From positions 1 to 16,995 of the forward strand of contig JAEZDR010000020.1 of assembly GCA_023433265.1 (NCBI GenBank): 16,995 bases of DNA, read 5' to 3'. Below, one piece after another: positions 1 to 7,218 of the stretch (the first letter of the stretch is position 1; each line of letters opens with the position of its first letter). Below the pieces are notes generated by a model. The model did not search any database. It saw only the letters and a program-made list of their open reading frames with translations, and had not been told where the DNA came from. A program made the translations under genes and the position numbers. The stretch comes from Bacteroidota bacterium. Lineage in GTDB: Bacteria; Bacteroidota; Bacteroidia; Chitinophagales; Chitinophagaceae.

Positions 1-686
1 ACAATATAGAGTACTACTTTAGGCTGAGAGCCGCCAACCATCGCTTAGCCGAACAGAATGCTATCCTGATGGCCGCACTGATGCAACAATACAGCAGCAT
101 TGACAGTTCAAAACAATTGTTTGTAGATAGCCTCCTAAGAGACACCGCAGGCAAATACAACGTAATAGATGTATTGCCCGCAAGAGTGGTGGGCAATACA
201 GTATCAGAGGAACTAAACTACATTACCTTAAAACGAGGCGGACGGCAGGGCGCAAAGAGAGACATGGCAGTGATTGGTCCTAAAGGCATCATTGGTAAAG
301 TGATAGATACAAGCGCAAACTTCTGTCGGGTAATGAGTTTACTCAATCGCAATACAAGGGTGAGTGGTATGCTTAAAAAGAATAATTATTCAGGGGTGGT
401 TACGTGGGATGGAGAAGATCCTAATGAACTTGTATTTCAAAATGTGTCGCGAACCGCTGCACCGAAAATAGGTGATACCGTAGTTACCAGTTACTACTCA
501 GGAAGCTTTCCTCCCAACTTATTGGTAGGTTACGTAACTAAAGTTAAATCTGACCCAACAACCAACTTTCTTACGGTAAAACTCCGGCCTTCTGTTAACT
601 TTTATACCATTCAGCATGCATTCCTGGTCGATAACAGGCACTACGCTGAGCAAAAGGAACTGGAGAATAAACCGCTGAAGCAATAG
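1..686 (+). CDS. mreC: Rod shape-determining protein MreC, 5'-truncated by window edge
   Basis: The reading frame is open from the left edge (first full codon at base 3) to TAG at 684-686, giving 227 visible residues; the cytoplasmic tail and transmembrane helix lie outside the window. The visible N-terminal part (YYFRLRAANHRLAEQNA and following) is charged and heptad-like, as expected for the MreC dimerisation coiled coil. It is followed by the beta-rich MreC core (ITLKRGGRQGAKRDMAV, GPKGIIGKV, LLVGYVTKV). In the family, MreC is a periplasmic scaffold that links MreB filaments to the elongation synthases PBP2 and RodA. The gene is followed after 2 bp by mreD, then mrdA and rodA, which makes the assignment firm. 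The internal ATG at 69 is not the start because homologous coiled-coil sequence continues upstream of it. Confidence 0.93.
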   Translation, partial: NIEYYFRLRAANHRLAEQNAILMAALMQQYSSIDSSKQLFVDSLLRDTAGKYNVIDVLPARVVGNTVSEELNYITLKRGGRQGAKRDMAVIGPKGIIGKVIDTSANFCRVMSLLNRNTRVSGMLKKNNYSGVVTWDGEDPNELVFQNVSRTAAPKIGDTVVTSYYSGSFPPNLLVGYVTKVKSDPTTNFLTVKLRPSVNFYTIQHAFLVDNRHYAEQKELENKPLKQ

Positions 687-688
687 TA

Positions 689-1222
689 ATGAGCCTGTTC
701 CTGAGAAATATTATTCGTTTTGCATGCTTCATACTGTTGCAGGCTTATGTTTTAAACAAAGTTCCATCGCTGCACCAGTTTATAAAACCTTACCTGTATT
801 TCCTTTATATTTTATGGCTACCTTTCAGCATCAGGCGTTTTTGGCTTATGGTGCTGGCCTTTGTTTTTGGCCTCACGATGGACTATTTTTCCGGCACACC
901 GGGGTGGCAGGCTGCAGGCTGTGTGCTAATCGCTTACCTACGGCCATTCCTGCTGAACATTCTCTTACCACAGGAGACTACTGAAATGACCTACGCCGAG
1001 CCAAGCGTGAAAAGCCTGGGTTTTATGCCCTACTTTGTCTATATCCTGCTGTTGACCTTTGTGCATCACACCTACCTCGTTCTTATTCAATGGTTGAATT
1101 TTGAAAATTTTTGGTTCTTCATCGGGAAGGTTACAGGTACTACCGTGGTAAGTCTTGTACTCATCTTCATCACTGAAATGCTATTCAATAGAAAAGCTCG
1201 TTATAAAACGAACATGGCTTAA
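689..1222 (+). CDS. mreD: Rod shape-determining protein MreD
   Basis: The 177-residue protein is strongly hydrophobic, with about five to six membrane segments (roughly residues 7-25, 33-50, 52-70, 76-94, 111-133 and 139-165). It carries the characteristic MreD-like stretch GLTMDYFSGTPG near residues 61-72. It begins 2 bp after the mreC stop codon and is therefore almost certainly co-transcribed with it, probably translationally coupled. MreD is an inner-membrane component of the elongasome, found next to MreC and PBP2; its biochemical role is poorly defined even in model species. The small size and low sequence conservation are normal for the family, so the neighbours carry much of the weight of this call. 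Confidence 0.9.
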   Translation: MSLFLRNIIRFACFILLQAYVLNKVPSLHQFIKPYLYFLYILWLPFSIRRFWLMVLAFVFGLTMDYFSGTPGWQAAGCVLIAYLRPFLLNILLPQETTEMTYAEPSVKSLGFMPYFVYILLLTFVHHTYLVLIQWLNFENFWFFIGKVTGTTVVSLVLIFITEMLFNRKARYKTNMA

Positions 1223-1276
1223 TAGTTTGTTTACAAAAAAGGCCTTTAAAATTTACCAAAGGTGCGGTATAACCAG

Positions 1277-1284
1277 CAACTTTG
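1277..1284 (+). promoter_or_regulatory. Possible Bacteroidetes -7 box before mrdA
   Basis: The 92-bp gap between mreD and mrdA contains CAACTTTG, one mismatch from TAnnTTTG, placed 30 nt before the mrdA ATG. No convincing TTTG -33 element sits 19-21 nt upstream. It could be a secondary promoter inside the mre cluster. The evidence is motif only and weak. Confidence 0.22.
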
Positions 1285-1314
1285 TAATTCATTCAGGTTT
1301 ACTTCTAACTATCA

Positions 1315-3390
1315 ATGGCAGCATATAATCAGTCGCGCAGTTGGGTGATTCAAATAATCTTTGTAGTACTGTTTATCGTCGTTGTGCTGCAATTGGCTAA
1401 CCTGCAACTGTTTTCCAACCAATACAAGCTGCAAGCGGATTTAAATGCCCGCTACAGAAAGGTGGTTTACCCGGACAGGGGTATCATTTACGATAGAAAA
1501 GGGAAAGCCATCCTGGAAAATACGATCATGTACGACCTGATGATTACACCGTCAGAAATCAGGGGTACCGATACTGCGTTGCTATGCCAGATACTGGACA
1601 TTGACAGTGCTGAATTTCACAAACGCATAATTACCGCTATTTTGAAGAATTCTTCTGTTCGCCCCAGCATTTTTGAACCTTTGCTTTCGCAGGAAGTGTT
1701 GGCCAGGATAGAAGAAAATATTCTTCGTTTTCCCGGGTTTGTATTAACCGAGCGCCCGGTACGCGTATATCCATACCGCGCTGCCGCCCACGTTCTTGGT
1801 TACCTTGGAGAGGTAGATACAAACTACCTGAAAAAACACGCTGTTGAAGGATACGAAATGGGAGATTATGCGGGTATGACAGGTCTTGAGCGTACCTATG
1901 AAAAGGTCCTGATGGGACAGCGAGGTATTCAATACCAGATAAGAGATAATAGAAGCCGGATACAAGGCTCCTATGAAAATGGAATGTTTGATACTACCCC
2001 TGTTGCCGGCAGGGCGTTGTATACGAGTATGGATATAGAACTGCAACAACTTGCAGAAAAACTACTTGGTAACAAAATTGGAAGCGCTGTCGCCATTAAT
2101 CCAAAGACCGGTGGCATTTTGGCAATGGCAACGACTCCTACTTATGATCCAAATTTGTTAACGGGTAACCAACGAAGAAGAAACTTTGGAAAGTTAGTAA
2201 TAGATACTGCCCGCCCCCTGTTAAACAGGGCTATTAAAGGCCAGTACCCTCCGGGCTCTACCTTTAAACCGCTGGGCGCGCTTGTAGCATTGGACGAGCG
2301 CCTTATCACTCCCTCTTTTGGAATGGGTTGTGGCGGGGCTTATTACGCTTGCAGAAGGCCTGTAAGGTGTACACACCGGGGTGGCGGCCATGCAGCAGAC
2401 CTCAGGCGGTCTATTGCCAACTCTTGCAACTCATACTATGTCCATGTATTCCGGATGGCAATTGATAACCCGAAATTTGGAAGCCCACAGGCAGGCTACC
2501 TGAAATGGAAAGAGTACATGAATGCCTTTGGCCTTGGCGTAACTTTAGGTGTGGACCTTCCCAGTGAGGATAAAGGAAATATTCCGGATACAGCCCGGTA
2601 CAATAAAGACTTTGGCGGTTTTGCCAGGTGGAACAGTTGCAATATTCTTACCCTCGGTATTGGACAGGACCGCATGCTTACCACCCCTTTGCAACTTGCA
2701 AACCTGATGGCTGCCATTGGCAACAAAGGCCATTACTATGTACCGCACTTTGTTGACAGCATTGAAAATGAAATGCCGGAAGACTCTGTTTTCCTGGAGA
2801 AATACCGCAAGCGCCATGATGTAACACACATACCTGACAGTATGTATGAAGCTGTGCACCTGGGTATGCAGGATGTGGTAGTATCAGGAACAGCCCGCAG
2901 AGCTGCCATTGAAGGTTATGATATTTGTGCAAAGACAGGTACAGCACAAAACCCTCATGGAGAAAACCACTCGTTATTTGTTGCATTTGCCCCCAGGCAA
3001 AACCCTAGAATAGCAATTGCCGTTGTGGTTGAAAATGCAGGATACGGCTCTACATGGGCTGCCCCAATAGCTTCGCTGATGATGGAAAAATACCTGAATG
3101 ATACCATTTCCGCTAAAAGGCTGCCGGAAGTAGAAAGGATTGCCAATGCAGACTTGGTACCGAAAGCTATTAAGCGTTGGTATTTCGTAAAAGATTCCAT
3201 CAGGCTTAGCAAACTTAAAATTGATGCCGACAACCCGCCTGTGTTAATTAACCATGTAGAACAAAGGAAAGTTACTTACGATCCCGAAGCAGAGCCCCAC
3301 AGAAAAGACGCTGAAACTCCGGATAGTAGTAATATTATCAGAACCCCTGCGTTGAGGCCTGAACAACCCAAAACCAACCAGAGAAGATAA
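1315..3390 (+). CDS. mrdA: Penicillin-binding protein 2, elongation transpeptidase (MrdA)
   Basis: This 691-residue class B PBP has one N-terminal membrane anchor (about residues 10-30), a pedestal/dimerisation region (RGIIYDRKGKAIL at 55-67; VYPYRAAAHVLGYLG at 151-165) and a transpeptidase domain. The three penicilloyl-enzyme motifs are present: STFK with nucleophile Ser315, SCN at 370-372 and KTG at 540-542. It cross-links peptidoglycan in the periplasm during side-wall growth, working with RodA, whose gene starts 2 bp downstream. Between the first two motifs there is a Cys/His-rich stretch (C339, C346, C352, H354, H359) that could bind a metal. The C-terminal tail after about residue 645 is charged, proline-containing and probably disordered. 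The ATG at 1315 is chosen because the membrane anchor follows directly. No truncation or missing catalytic residue is seen. Confidence 0.96.
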   Translation: MAAYNQSRSWVIQIIFVVLFIVVVLQLANLQLFSNQYKLQADLNARYRKVVYPDRGIIYDRKGKAILENTIMYDLMITPSEIRGTDTALLCQILDIDSAEFHKRIITAILKNSSVRPSIFEPLLSQEVLARIEENILRFPGFVLTERPVRVYPYRAAAHVLGYLGEVDTNYLKKHAVEGYEMGDYAGMTGLERTYEKVLMGQRGIQYQIRDNRSRIQGSYENGMFDTTPVAGRALYTSMDIELQQLAEKLLGNKIGSAVAINPKTGGILAMATTPTYDPNLLTGNQRRRNFGKLVIDTARPLLNRAIKGQYPPGSTFKPLGALVALDERLITPSFGMGCGGAYYACRRPVRCTHRGGGHAADLRRSIANSCNSYYVHVFRMAIDNPKFGSPQAGYLKWKEYMNAFGLGVTLGVDLPSEDKGNIPDTARYNKDFGGFARWNSCNILTLGIGQDRMLTTPLQLANLMAAIGNKGHYYVPHFVDSIENEMPEDSVFLEKYRKRHDVTHIPDSMYEAVHLGMQDVVVSGTARRAAIEGYDICAKTGTAQNPHGENHSLFVAFAPRQNPRIAIAVVVENAGYGSTWAAPIASLMMEKYLNDTISAKRLPEVERIANADLVPKAIKRWYFVKDSIRLSKLKIDADNPPVLINHVEQRKVTYDPEAEPHRKDAETPDSSNIIRTPALRPEQPKTNQRR

Positions 3391-3392
3391 CC

Positions 3393-4733
3393 ATGAGGGC
3401 CAATGACAATAAGGTAACGTTATCCAAGGGGATTGATTGGCTTATTCCTTTGCTATACATCCTCTTGGTTTGTATAGGCATGATGGCTATTTACATGGTG
3501 GAGTTTAAGCCGGGTACAGAATTCTCTGCATTTTTCACCGGCAAAACAAACTTTAGCAAGCAGCTTATGTTTGCCGGTATATGTTCTGTTGTGGCGATTT
3601 TCATACTGCTTACAGACAGCAAGATATTTACGGCCTTTGCGAACCTCTTTTATGCTGTCGGCATTCTATTAATGATTGCCACCTTTGTTTTGGGCAAGGA
3701 TGTAAATGGTTCGCGAAGCTGGATACCCCTGGCTGGCGGTTTCAACCTGCAACCCGCAGAGTTGTGCAAGGTTTTTACTGCATTAGCTTTAGCAAAGTTT
3801 ATCAGCAGGCTGGACACAGATTTTTCAAAAACATCATCGCACCTTATAGCTGCGGCCATATCCCTTACTCCCGCCATCTTATCTATCCTGCAAAATGAAA
3901 CAGGGTTGGCTTTAGTATATACGGGATTTTTCATAGTGATGTATAGAGAAGGCCTACCAGGATGGCTGCTTGTTGTGGGATTTTCGTTCGGGGTATTAGT
4001 TGTGGCCACTTTGGTAATGGAGCCTAATACCTTGGCTGTTATACTTACGCTGATAGCTATTGCATGCATATTTTTCTACAAACGCACCATCAGGCGTAAA
4101 AAGTCGGTTCTCATAGGTATTGTAGCTGTGTGGGCTGTTTGCGTTAGCATTCAACGGATAGCTGTTCCGTATATTTTCAATAATGTATTTCAATGCTACC
4201 AAAGCCAGCGCATTTATAGCATGGTGGGCCAGGATTATGATTGCAGCCAGAACAAAAGCGCCATGCTAAACCCTGAAAAGCCTGTACGGAAACCTGATGA
4301 CTACAACGTAAGACAAAGCAAGATTGCAATCGGTTCTGGCGGACTATTAGGAAGGGGTTTCCTGAAAGGAACACAAACCCGCGGAAAATATGTACCAGAG
4401 CAGCATACAGATTTCATTTTTACGTCAATAGGCGAAGCTTTTGGTTTCCTTGGAAGTACACTCTTTTTGTGTTTATACTTTTTAATGTTATTCCGGATCA
4501 TATTTATTGCAGAGCGACAACGAAGCGCTTTTACACGTATTTATGGTTATGGCGTGGCTAGTATTATTTTCTTTCACCTAACGGTAAATGTCTGCATGAC
4601 CATAGGATTGTTTCCTATTATCGGTATCCCATTGCCGCTTATTAGTTACGGTGGTTCTTCGCTGTTGACGTTTACAATATTGCTGTTTATACTGGTAAGG
4701 CTGGATGCAGACAGGCAAATGGTGCTACGGTAG
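3393..4733 (+). CDS. rodA: Rod shape-determining glycosyltransferase RodA (SEDS family)
   Basis: A 446-residue polytopic protein of the FtsW/RodA/SpoVE (SEDS) family, the enzyme that polymerises lipid II into glycan strands next to PBP2. Recognisable elements are NGSRSWIPLAGGFNLQPAEL (105-124), the loop IAIGSGGLLGRGF (311-323), and EQHTDF, whose Asp340 aligns by eye with the Asp considered catalytic in E. coli RodA. The C-terminal signature PLISYGGSS (415-423) is also present. At the position where many relatives have PDLGT this protein reads NETGL (Glu169 for Asp). The large periplasmic loop before the IAIGSGG motif is longer than in the E. coli protein and holds two cysteines (C268, C284). 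The start codon lies 2 bp after the mrdA stop codon. RodA rather than FtsW is chosen because of the mre/mrdA context. Confidence 0.95.
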   Translation: MRANDNKVTLSKGIDWLIPLLYILLVCIGMMAIYMVEFKPGTEFSAFFTGKTNFSKQLMFAGICSVVAIFILLTDSKIFTAFANLFYAVGILLMIATFVLGKDVNGSRSWIPLAGGFNLQPAELCKVFTALALAKFISRLDTDFSKTSSHLIAAAISLTPAILSILQNETGLALVYTGFFIVMYREGLPGWLLVVGFSFGVLVVATLVMEPNTLAVILTLIAIACIFFYKRTIRRKKSVLIGIVAVWAVCVSIQRIAVPYIFNNVFQCYQSQRIYSMVGQDYDCSQNKSAMLNPEKPVRKPDDYNVRQSKIAIGSGGLLGRGFLKGTQTRGKYVPEQHTDFIFTSIGEAFGFLGSTLFLCLYFLMLFRIIFIAERQRSAFTRIYGYGVASIIFFHLTVNVCMTIGLFPIIGIPLPLISYGGSSLLTFTILLFILVRLDADRQMVLR

Positions 4734-4740
4734 AATAGTG

Positions 4741-4748
4741 GATATTTG
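4741..4748 (+). promoter_or_regulatory. Possible -7 box just before MBL-fold hydrolase
   Basis: GATATTTG matches TAnnTTTG with one mismatch (first T) and ends 5 nt before the ATG at 4754. The spacing equals that of the clearer box before the phosphatase at 15617. No good -33 TTTG is seen, so the gene may instead be read through from rodA. Confidence 0.28.
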
Positions 4749-4753
4749 CCGGA

Positions 4754-5500
4754 ATGAAGATCATCCCGCTTTCAGAAGGTGTGTTTACAATAGACAAGTC
4801 AAAGGTTTTTGTACCCTTCGAAGAAGGGAAAGATGATTTACGAAAAAGGCCAAAGGGTAGCCTGCTTGTAGAGGTACAACCTTTTGTAGTGGTCACAAGC
4901 AACGATGTATTATTGCTGGATACCGGCCTGGGTTTTAAACGGGATGGGGAATTACAACTTTACAGCAACCTGAAAGCAGCAGGCTTAGACCCGTCATCGG
5001 TAACCAAAGTTTTACTAAGCCATTTACATAAAGACCACGCAGGTGGCGTAAGTTACAGCGACAACCTCGGGCATTATCATGTTACTTTTCCTAATGCCAC
5101 TTATTACGTAAGTAAGGCTGAACTGGAGTTTGCATACGACACAGGTTATCCCTCGTTCATGACAGACGAACTCTCGGTGTTGAGAACGGGATCTAACATC
5201 GAGTTTTTAGATAAGGATGGTACGATTGATAATTACATCGAATATAAACATACCGGTGGCCATAGCCCGCATCACATCGTTTTCTTCATTCGCGAAGGAG
5301 ATGAAATTATTTTCTTCGGTGGTGATGAAGCGCCACAACATCAACAACTGAAGAACAAGTTCACTGCAAAGTATGACCATGACGGAAAAAAAGCAATGCA
5401 ACTAAGACAGGAATGGTGGGACCAGGGCCAACGCGAAGGGTGGACATTTTTGTTTTACCATGATATAAAGTTGCCGATGTATGAGGCAACACGCCCGTAG
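4754..5500 (+). CDS. MBL-fold metallo-hydrolase
   Basis: This 248-residue protein has the metallo-beta-lactamase fold signature SHLHKDHAGG: H90, H92, D94 and H95 form the HxHxDH metal motif. Further expected ligands are H170 (in HTGGHSPHH), D191 (in FFGGDEAP) and H236 (in FYHD), consistent with a two-metal site. There is no signal peptide, so the enzyme is cytoplasmic. The fold serves lactonases, thiolesterases, glyoxalase II-like enzymes and phosphodiesterases, and the sequence alone does not give the substrate; the overall layout resembles the AHL-lactonase/general MBL hydrolase group more than RNase J or beta-lactamases. It starts 20 bp after rodA on the same strand, which need not mean a shared function. 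The ATG at 4754 is the first in frame and leaves a normal N-terminus. Confidence 0.85.
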   Translation: MKIIPLSEGVFTIDKSKVFVPFEEGKDDLRKRPKGSLLVEVQPFVVVTSNDVLLLDTGLGFKRDGELQLYSNLKAAGLDPSSVTKVLLSHLHKDHAGGVSYSDNLGHYHVTFPNATYYVSKAELEFAYDTGYPSFMTDELSVLRTGSNIEFLDKDGTIDNYIEYKHTGGHSPHHIVFFIREGDEIIFFGGDEAPQHQQLKNKFTAKYDHDGKKAMQLRQEWWDQGQREGWTFLFYHDIKLPMYEATRP

Positions 5501-5521
5501 ACAGATCTTATATTCTTTTCT

Positions 5522-5529
5522 TAGCTTCG
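5522..5529 (+). promoter_or_regulatory. Possible -7 box just before DUF2480 gene
   Basis: TAGCTTCG differs from TAnnTTTG at one position and ends 5 nt before the ATG at 5535, the same spacing as the candidate boxes before the MBL hydrolase and phosphatase genes. There is no -33 element, so this is weak on its own. Confidence 0.22.
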
Positions 5530-5534
5530 TACGC

Positions 5535-6038
5535 ATGGACTCCATCGTCAACAAAGTGGCTGAAAGCGGGCTCATTACCCTTGACCTCACCGACTTTTAC
5601 CCCACAGGGACTATAAAGGTTTTCGACATTAAAGATTTCCTTTTTATGGGCATGATCCTCAAGGAGAAAGACTACCGGGCTGCGCTACAAAGCCTCGATT
5701 GGGAACAGTATCGCGGCACTCACGCTGGCATAACCTGTTCCGCCGACGCCATCATTCCGATGTGGGCATACATGCTCCCCGTTATTTACCTGCAACCTTT
5801 AGCTGCTTCTATAACTTTCGGCGATGAGAATGCCGTAATCAACCAGCTTATCATTAACAACATCAATAACCTTCCTGTAGAAGATTACGCCGACAGGCGG
5901 GTTATTATCAAAGGTTGCGGCGATAAACCCATTTCTGAAGCCGCCTATCTGCTGATAACGAACAAACTAAAACCAGTCGCTAAAAGTATTATGTACGGGG
6001 AAGCCTGCAGTTCCGTACCTATCTATAAGAAAAAATAG
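5535..6038 (+). CDS. DUF2480 family protein, function unknown
   Basis: A 167-residue soluble protein that I recognise as the Bacteroidetes DUF2480 family from its ends and conserved blocks: SGLITLDLTDFYP (11-23), ITCSADAIIPMWAYML (66-81), VIIKGCGDKP (123-132) and SIMYGEACSSVP (151-162). No biochemical function is known to me. Three cysteines (C68, C128, C158) sit in the best-conserved blocks, which is suggestive of a metal or iron-sulfur site, but this is inference. A longer frame starts at 5481 and overlaps the MBL gene by 20 bp; the ATG at 5535 is preferred because the family's similarity begins there and the extra 18 residues are basic and unlike the family. It follows the MBL hydrolase with a 34-bp gap on the same strand. 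Confidence 0.85.
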   Translation: MDSIVNKVAESGLITLDLTDFYPTGTIKVFDIKDFLFMGMILKEKDYRAALQSLDWEQYRGTHAGITCSADAIIPMWAYMLPVIYLQPLAASITFGDENAVINQLIINNINNLPVEDYADRRVIIKGCGDKPISEAAYLLITNKLKPVAKSIMYGEACSSVPIYKKK

Positions 6039-6149
6039 ATACTCTTTCTCAAGGCACATATTCTCCCCCCATTTATTTTCTGCGCTCCAACCGCCATAGT
6101 TATCCACCTATGTGTCTTTTTGTCGCTGATCCAATCTACCCTTGCTAGT

Positions 6150-6157
6150 TACATTTG
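6150..6157 (+). promoter_or_regulatory. -7 promoter box of the WG-repeat gene
   Basis: TACATTTG is an exact match to the Bacteroidetes -7 consensus TAnnTTTG and would start transcription near 6162, giving a leader of about 25 nt before ATG 6187. The nearest upstream TTTG (6119-6122) is 27 nt away, longer than the usual 19-21, so the -33 part is poor. The box lies inside the extended frame that begins at 6142, which argues against that earlier start. Confidence 0.5.
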
Positions 6158-6186
6158 TTGTAGCTATTAAACTAAACCCAAAATCT

Positions 6187-7158
6187 ATGAGACAATTATC
6201 CTTGCTGCTGATGTGCCTTACACTGCAGGCAACAGCATTTGCGCAAGTCAATAAAACAGCAACGCACCTCCCTGCTTATAATACGGGTAAATGGGGATTT
6301 GTAAATACAGAGGGGAAAGAATTGGTTCCTCACCAATTTGAAAAAGTGCTACCCTACAATGAGAACCTTGCAATGGTTAAGCTAGGCGGAAAATGGGGTT
6401 ATATATCCCGCGATGGCAAGTTTGAGATCAATCCACAGTTCCAGGACGGTTTTAGTTTCAGCGAACACCTCGCTGCCGTAAAGCAGGCAGGCAAGTGGGG
6501 CTTCATTGATATGAAAGGGCAGTTTATCATCCGGCCGCTTTTCGACGATGCTGAACCTTTCAGCGAGGGTATAGCTCCTGCACGCGAAAGCGGCAAATGG
6601 GGCTACCTTACTAAAGAAGGCAAAATGGCTATCAACCCGCAGTTTGAAAGCGCAAAACCTTTCCGCGAGGGCTTCGGTTTAGTAAAGTTTGGCGGTAAAT
6701 GGGGCTTCATCGGGAAGGATGGCAAATACACCGTTGTACCCACCTTCGATAATGCTAAAGAATTCCAGGATGGGCTCGCACCTGCAAAGAAGGGTGGAAA
6801 ATGGGGCTTCCTTGATAAAGAAGGGAAATTCATTATAAACAACGACTTCCAGGATGCAGGACACTTTTCAGAAGATCTTGCCCCTATCAAGCTCGGCAAC
6901 AAATGGGGCTTCATAGATAAAGGTGGCAAAATTGTCATCAACCCGCAGTTCAATGATGCTTTACCCTTTTCAGAAGGTATTGCCGCAGTAAAGCAGGGCT
7001 CACAATATGGATATATTGATAAAAACGGAAGCTTTGTAATCAATCCACAGTTCACAGAAGCCAACAGTTTTGTGGACGGCTTTGCAGCCGTGAAGATTGC
7101 AGGCAAGCACGGTTACATCAAAAAAGATGGAAAAATAGTTTGGATGCAGACTAAGTAA
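6187..7158 (+). CDS. Secreted WG-repeat protein
   Basis: The 323-residue protein has a clear Sec signal peptide (MRQLSLLLMCLTLQATAFAQ, predicted cut after AFAQ). The rest is an array of nine units with a period of 34 residues. Units start GKWGF or GKWGY, followed by an acidic/glycine turn (such as NTEGK or SRDGK), INPQF and a FSEGxAxVK-like end. The first seven keep Trp-Gly, while the last two are degenerate (QYG, KHG). These are WG (KWG leptospira) repeats, which are beta-rich and generally assumed to mediate binding; no catalytic domain is present. The protein should act in the periplasm or at the cell surface. The gene looks like a single transcription unit: its own -7 box is upstream and a hairpin terminator lies 9 bp after the stop. 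The ATG at 6187 is chosen over 6142 because the signal peptide begins there. Confidence 0.9.
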   Translation: MRQLSLLLMCLTLQATAFAQVNKTATHLPAYNTGKWGFVNTEGKELVPHQFEKVLPYNENLAMVKLGGKWGYISRDGKFEINPQFQDGFSFSEHLAAVKQAGKWGFIDMKGQFIIRPLFDDAEPFSEGIAPARESGKWGYLTKEGKMAINPQFESAKPFREGFGLVKFGGKWGFIGKDGKYTVVPTFDNAKEFQDGLAPAKKGGKWGFLDKEGKFIINNDFQDAGHFSEDLAPIKLGNKWGFIDKGGKIVINPQFNDALPFSEGIAAVKQGSQYGYIDKNGSFVINPQFTEANSFVDGFAAVKIAGKHGYIKKDGKIVWMQTK

Positions 7159-7166
7159 TACCAACA

Positions 7167-7209
7167 AATAAAAAAGCGGCCACTTGTGTAAGTTGGCCGC
7201 TTTTTTATT
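7167..7209. terminator. Bidirectional rho-independent terminator
   Basis: A near-perfect inverted repeat has arms 7167-7185 and 7190-7209, one bulged base and a 4-nt loop (GTGT). The GC core is GCGGCCA/TGGCCGC, flanked by A6 on one side and T6 on the other. Both strands therefore give a hairpin followed by a U tract. It sits between the convergent WG-repeat gene (+) and the small lipoprotein gene (-), and fits termination of both. Confidence 0.92.
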
Positions 7210-7218
7210 CCGGGTGAA

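Noticed and set aside
3650..4069. 139-codon minus-strand frame inside rodA
   Set aside because: It lies wholly opposite the well-supported RodA coding sequence and its product resembles no family I know. The same holds for the other antisense frames inside mrdA, glyS, the kinase and the TPR gene.
5481..5534. Earlier ATG extending the DUF2480 protein by 18 residues
   Set aside because: The added residues overlap the MBL gene end, are unlike the family, and the recognised family start is the Met at 5535.
6603..7106. Long minus-strand reading frame opposite the WG-repeat gene
   Set aside because: It is the mirror of the repeated codons: its Pro/Leu/Ser-rich periodic product follows the 34-residue repeat of the + strand gene, which has a signal peptide, promoter and terminator. 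No promoter or family supports the antisense frame.
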